Position numbers and translations under genes: made by a program
Shown: positions 6,384 to 8,273 of the stretch, piece by piece
Layout: each line of letters begins with the position of its first letter
Numbering within the stretch: position 1 is the first letter of the stretch
NCBI GenBank assembly: GCA_030633145.1
Contig: DAOVTM010000174.1
Location: forward strand, 1 to 8,273
DNA from: Desulfobulbaceae bacterium
GTDB taxonomy: Bacteria; Desulfobacterota; Desulfobulbia; Desulfobulbales; Desulfobulbaceae
Direction: 5' to 3'
DNA: 8,273 nt
Notes under the pieces: generated by a model
Told to the model about the DNA's origin: nothing
Database searches by the model: none
Seen by the model: only the letters and a program-made list of their open reading frames with translations

Positions 6384-8273
6384 CTAAGCGAAACTGTTTA
6401 TCGGGAAACTGTTTACCGCGAACCTGTTGACAAGCAAACCAATATCATCGGCTCCGCCGACACGCAGCATCTCTGCGGCCTGCTCAACAACAGGTATGGC
6501 TGTTCTTCCTGCCTGAATCACAAAGAGGCATAGATCTGTCTGAGAGGCAAGGCTGACAGCATCATTTGTGGTCTGTAAAGGGGCGCAATCCATGATGACA
6601 ATGTCATAGTTCACTTTACAATGCTGGAGAATTGAAATCATCTGCTTTGAATCAATCAACCGACCGGGGTCAGCAGCCCCGGCTCCTGCCGGGAGCAGAT
6701 CCACGCCCCCGATGTCAGTGACAATGACCGCATCCTCCAGGGGGCTGGAACCTTCCAAAACATCCACGATACCTGGACTTTTGCGACAGGAAAAATATTT
6801 ATGCAGCGTGGGACGCTGTAAATGAATATCCATCAACAGTATCCTGTTATCAACCTTTGCGCACGCTATGGAGAGATTTGCCGCAACAGAACTCTTCCCC
6901 TCTCCCTGGAAACTGCTTGTCACCAGGATAGTTTGACACTGTCCTGTTTGACCATGTCTCCTGTCCCCAGTTTCCTGTCTCCTGTTGCTTATCTGATTCT
7001 GTACCGCCCTGAACGATTCCGAAACCGCAGAGACAGCAGCTATCCGTGAAATGATCCGTTTATGTCTTAAATGTTTTGTTTTTGGTATTGTTCCAAGGCA
7101 TGAACCATCCTGTATCTGACGAATATCACGATGCGTTTTAATACTGGTATCAATATATTCGAGAAAAAATGCAAACAGGGTTCCCCATAATATCCCCAGC
7201 ATAATACCCAGCACTAAATTCAGTCCTTTTTTGGGATATTTCTGCTTTTCCGGTAACACAGCGTCTTCTATGATTCGGGAATCAGAAAGGGTGAGGGTCT
7301 CGGCAACACCGATTTTCTTTAAATAGGTCAACAACTCCTCGTAAAAGGATTTGTTGACGGACAGAGCAAGTTCCAGCCGGGAATATTCCTCGAACAGTGC
7401 GGGCATCTTGAGTAGTTTTTCATTATATTGTGCAATAAACTGTTCCAGGATTTTCTTCCTGGCCAAAGCAACCTCTTTATCAATGGAGAGAGCAATTAAT
7501 TCACTGGTAAGGGTATCGCGAATCGGATCAAGGGACACGTTTTCCCGGTTGAGTGTAACCTTTTTCTCATTGCTGATTATTTTACGTATCGCATTGAATT
7601 CCTGTTCAATTTTCTTGTACTCAGGGTGATCTTTTTGCAAAATAGTACCCTTGACCGCAATATTAATGAGCATCTCATTGAGTTTTTCCTTAAGTAAGAT
7701 AAGCTCACTGCTGCGCGAAAACTCCCTGGATTCTGTTCTGAATTTGCTGATCTTCTTTATCTCTTGCCGGGTTCGGTTTATTTCACTTCTGGTCAGAACG
7801 AGTAGTTGATCGTTTTCTTCCAATGAGCTGGTAAAGCTATTCAACTTGTTAATAATGTTATCCTGCTCTATTTCCAGATCAACTATCTTTGTTCTGATTT
7901 TAAACGCACTCATGGACGAAAGCGATGCCTCATACCTTGCCCGCACCTCCTTGATATTGCTTTCAAGGTACTTCCGAACCGCTATGTACTCTTCCTTGGT
8001 TCTCTGGATAGTATATTCAATGTACAGCGATGCAAAATTGTTTGCTATTGCCTGTGCCTGCTCTGCCTGGGCAGAACGGGCAATGATCTTAAATACAGCA
8101 GTATCTTCAAACTGCTTAATCTTGAGAAATGGCTGCGGCATCACCTTGTTCAAGAGGCTTGAATCAATCAGTGCGTCCGGGGTAATTTCGTCGTTATCCC
8201 TGTCCTTTAAATCCAGGGTTGAGATAACTTCTTCCAGGAGAGGGCGTATTTTCCCCAACTCTATCTTGGTCTC
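6384..8273 (-). CDS. Chain-length determinant (Wzz/GumC) fused to BY-kinase-type ATPase domain, 5' end outside window
   Basis: The frame is open to the right edge: codons ETKIE precede the TTG at 8258, and the N-terminal membrane helix and start lie beyond the window. Numbering from that TTG: residues 1-80 are Wzz-like, 80-310 a long charged coiled-coil region facing the periplasm, 340-368 the KYPKKGLNLVLG motif and second membrane helix, and 400-624 a cytoplasmic P-loop ATPase. Walker A is SFQGEGKSS (K455) and Walker B is IVIMDCAPL (D557). The Walker A' motif reads LLMDIHLQRP, where BY-kinases normally have DxDxR, so H479 and Q481 replace the second Asp and the Arg. The C-terminus has no tyrosine cluster and ends in a repeated NSF-type tail. 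The domain may bind ATP but kinase activity is doubtful. The known role of such fusions (Wzc type) is to control polymer length and export in Wzx/Wzy systems. It is the first visible gene of the operon. Confidence 0.9.
   Translation of the reverse strand, partial: ETKIELGKIRPLLEEVISTLDLKDRDNDEITPDALIDSSLLNKVMPQPFLKIKQFEDTAVFKIIARSAQAEQAQAIANNFASLYIEYTIQRTKEEYIAVRKYLESNIKEVRARYEASLSSMSAFKIRTKIVDLEIEQDNIINKLNSFTSSLEENDQLLVLTRSEINRTRQEIKKISKFRTESREFSRSSELILLKEKLNEMLINIAVKGTILQKDHPEYKKIEQEFNAIRKIISNEKKVTLNRENVSLDPIRDTLTSELIALSIDKEVALARKKILEQFIAQYNEKLLKMPALFEEYSRLELALSVNKSFYEELLTYLKKIGVAETLTLSDSRIIEDAVLPEKQKYPKKGLNLVLGIMLGILWGTLFAFFLEYIDTSIKTHRDIRQIQDGSCLGTIPKTKHLRHKRIISRIAAVSAVSESFRAVQNQISNRRQETGDRRHGQTGQCQTILVTSSFQGEGKSSVAANLSIACAKVDNRILLMDIHLQRPTLHKYFSCRKSPGIVDVLEGSSPLEDAVIVTDIGGVDLLPAGAGAADPGRLIDSKQMISILQHCKVNYDIVIMDCAPLQTTNDAVSLASQTDLCLFVIQAGRTAIPVVEQAAEMLRVGGADDIGLLVNRFAVNSFPINSFA
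6388..6432. repeat. 15-base tandem repeat at the 3' end of the chain-length/kinase gene
   Basis: Three adjacent 15-base units lie directly before the stop codon: 6388-6402, 6403-6417 and 6418-6432. The first two differ at two positions; the third is more diverged. In the protein they encode NRFAV, NSFPI and NSFA, forming the last residues where BY-kinases usually carry their tyrosine cluster. Confidence 0.75.
6955..6985. repeat. Short purine-rich direct repeat in the linker before the ATPase domain
   Basis: The 10-base sequence TGTCTCCTGT occurs at 6955-6964 and again at 6976-6985, a period of 21 bases, with related GACAGG/GGAAAC-type sequence between on the coding strand. It encodes the polar linker RRQETGDRRHGQTGQ (residues 426-440) between the membrane-proximal region and Walker A. 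Protein linkers of this composition often come from expanded micro-repeats. Confidence 0.55.

Noticed and set aside
1..8273. CRISPR array, tRNA, rRNA, insertion sequence or phage genes
   Set aside because: No regularly spaced repeats, RNA gene signatures, transposase or phage motifs were seen on either strand; nearly all of the window is accounted for by the six minus-strand genes.

Overview
The window reads as one continuous stretch of an extracellular or capsular polysaccharide operon of the Wzx/Wzy type. It comes from a Gram-negative bacterium with moderate GC. Every supported gene lies on the minus strand, so the operon is read from right to left. The protein style and the REP-like palindromes suggest a Desulfobacterota (Desulfobulbales-like) organism, but that is an impression from memory and is not shown by any marker gene.

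Layout in order of transcription: (1) 8273-6384, a Wzz/GumC-type chain-length protein fused to a BY-kinase-type P-loop ATPase, cut by the right edge; (2) 6365-5127, a Wzx-type flippase; (3) 5079-3685, a radical SAM protein with an N-terminal B12-binding-type domain; (4) 3688-2639, an LpxL/HtrB-like lysophospholipid acyltransferase relative; (5) 2664-652, an exported clan-A glycoside hydrolase with a duplicated N-terminal helical module; (6) 536-1, the N-terminal part of an O-antigen polymerase/ligase-like membrane protein, cut by the left edge. Genes 3-5 overlap (4 and 26 bases), and gaps elsewhere are 18, 47 and 115 bases. The only non-coding stretch of note (537-651) is part of a REP-like palindrome cluster that also runs into the 5' end of gene 6.

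Inferred working model: undecaprenyl-linked repeat units are flipped by the Wzx protein and polymerised by the Wzy-like protein. Chain length and export are set by the Wzz/BY-kinase protein, and the exported hydrolase trims or releases polymer. The radical SAM protein and the acyltransferase-like protein sit between flippase and polymerase genes and are the least expected members. They may modify a sugar or lipid, but their substrates cannot be read from sequence.

Points deserving a second look: the acyltransferase relative lacks the acidic residue of its HX4(D/E) motif. The BY-kinase-like domain has a divergent Walker A' motif and no tyrosine tail. The hydrolase has an ungapped internal duplication. 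Several short in-frame tandem repeats and one REP cluster have shaped protein ends and linkers.
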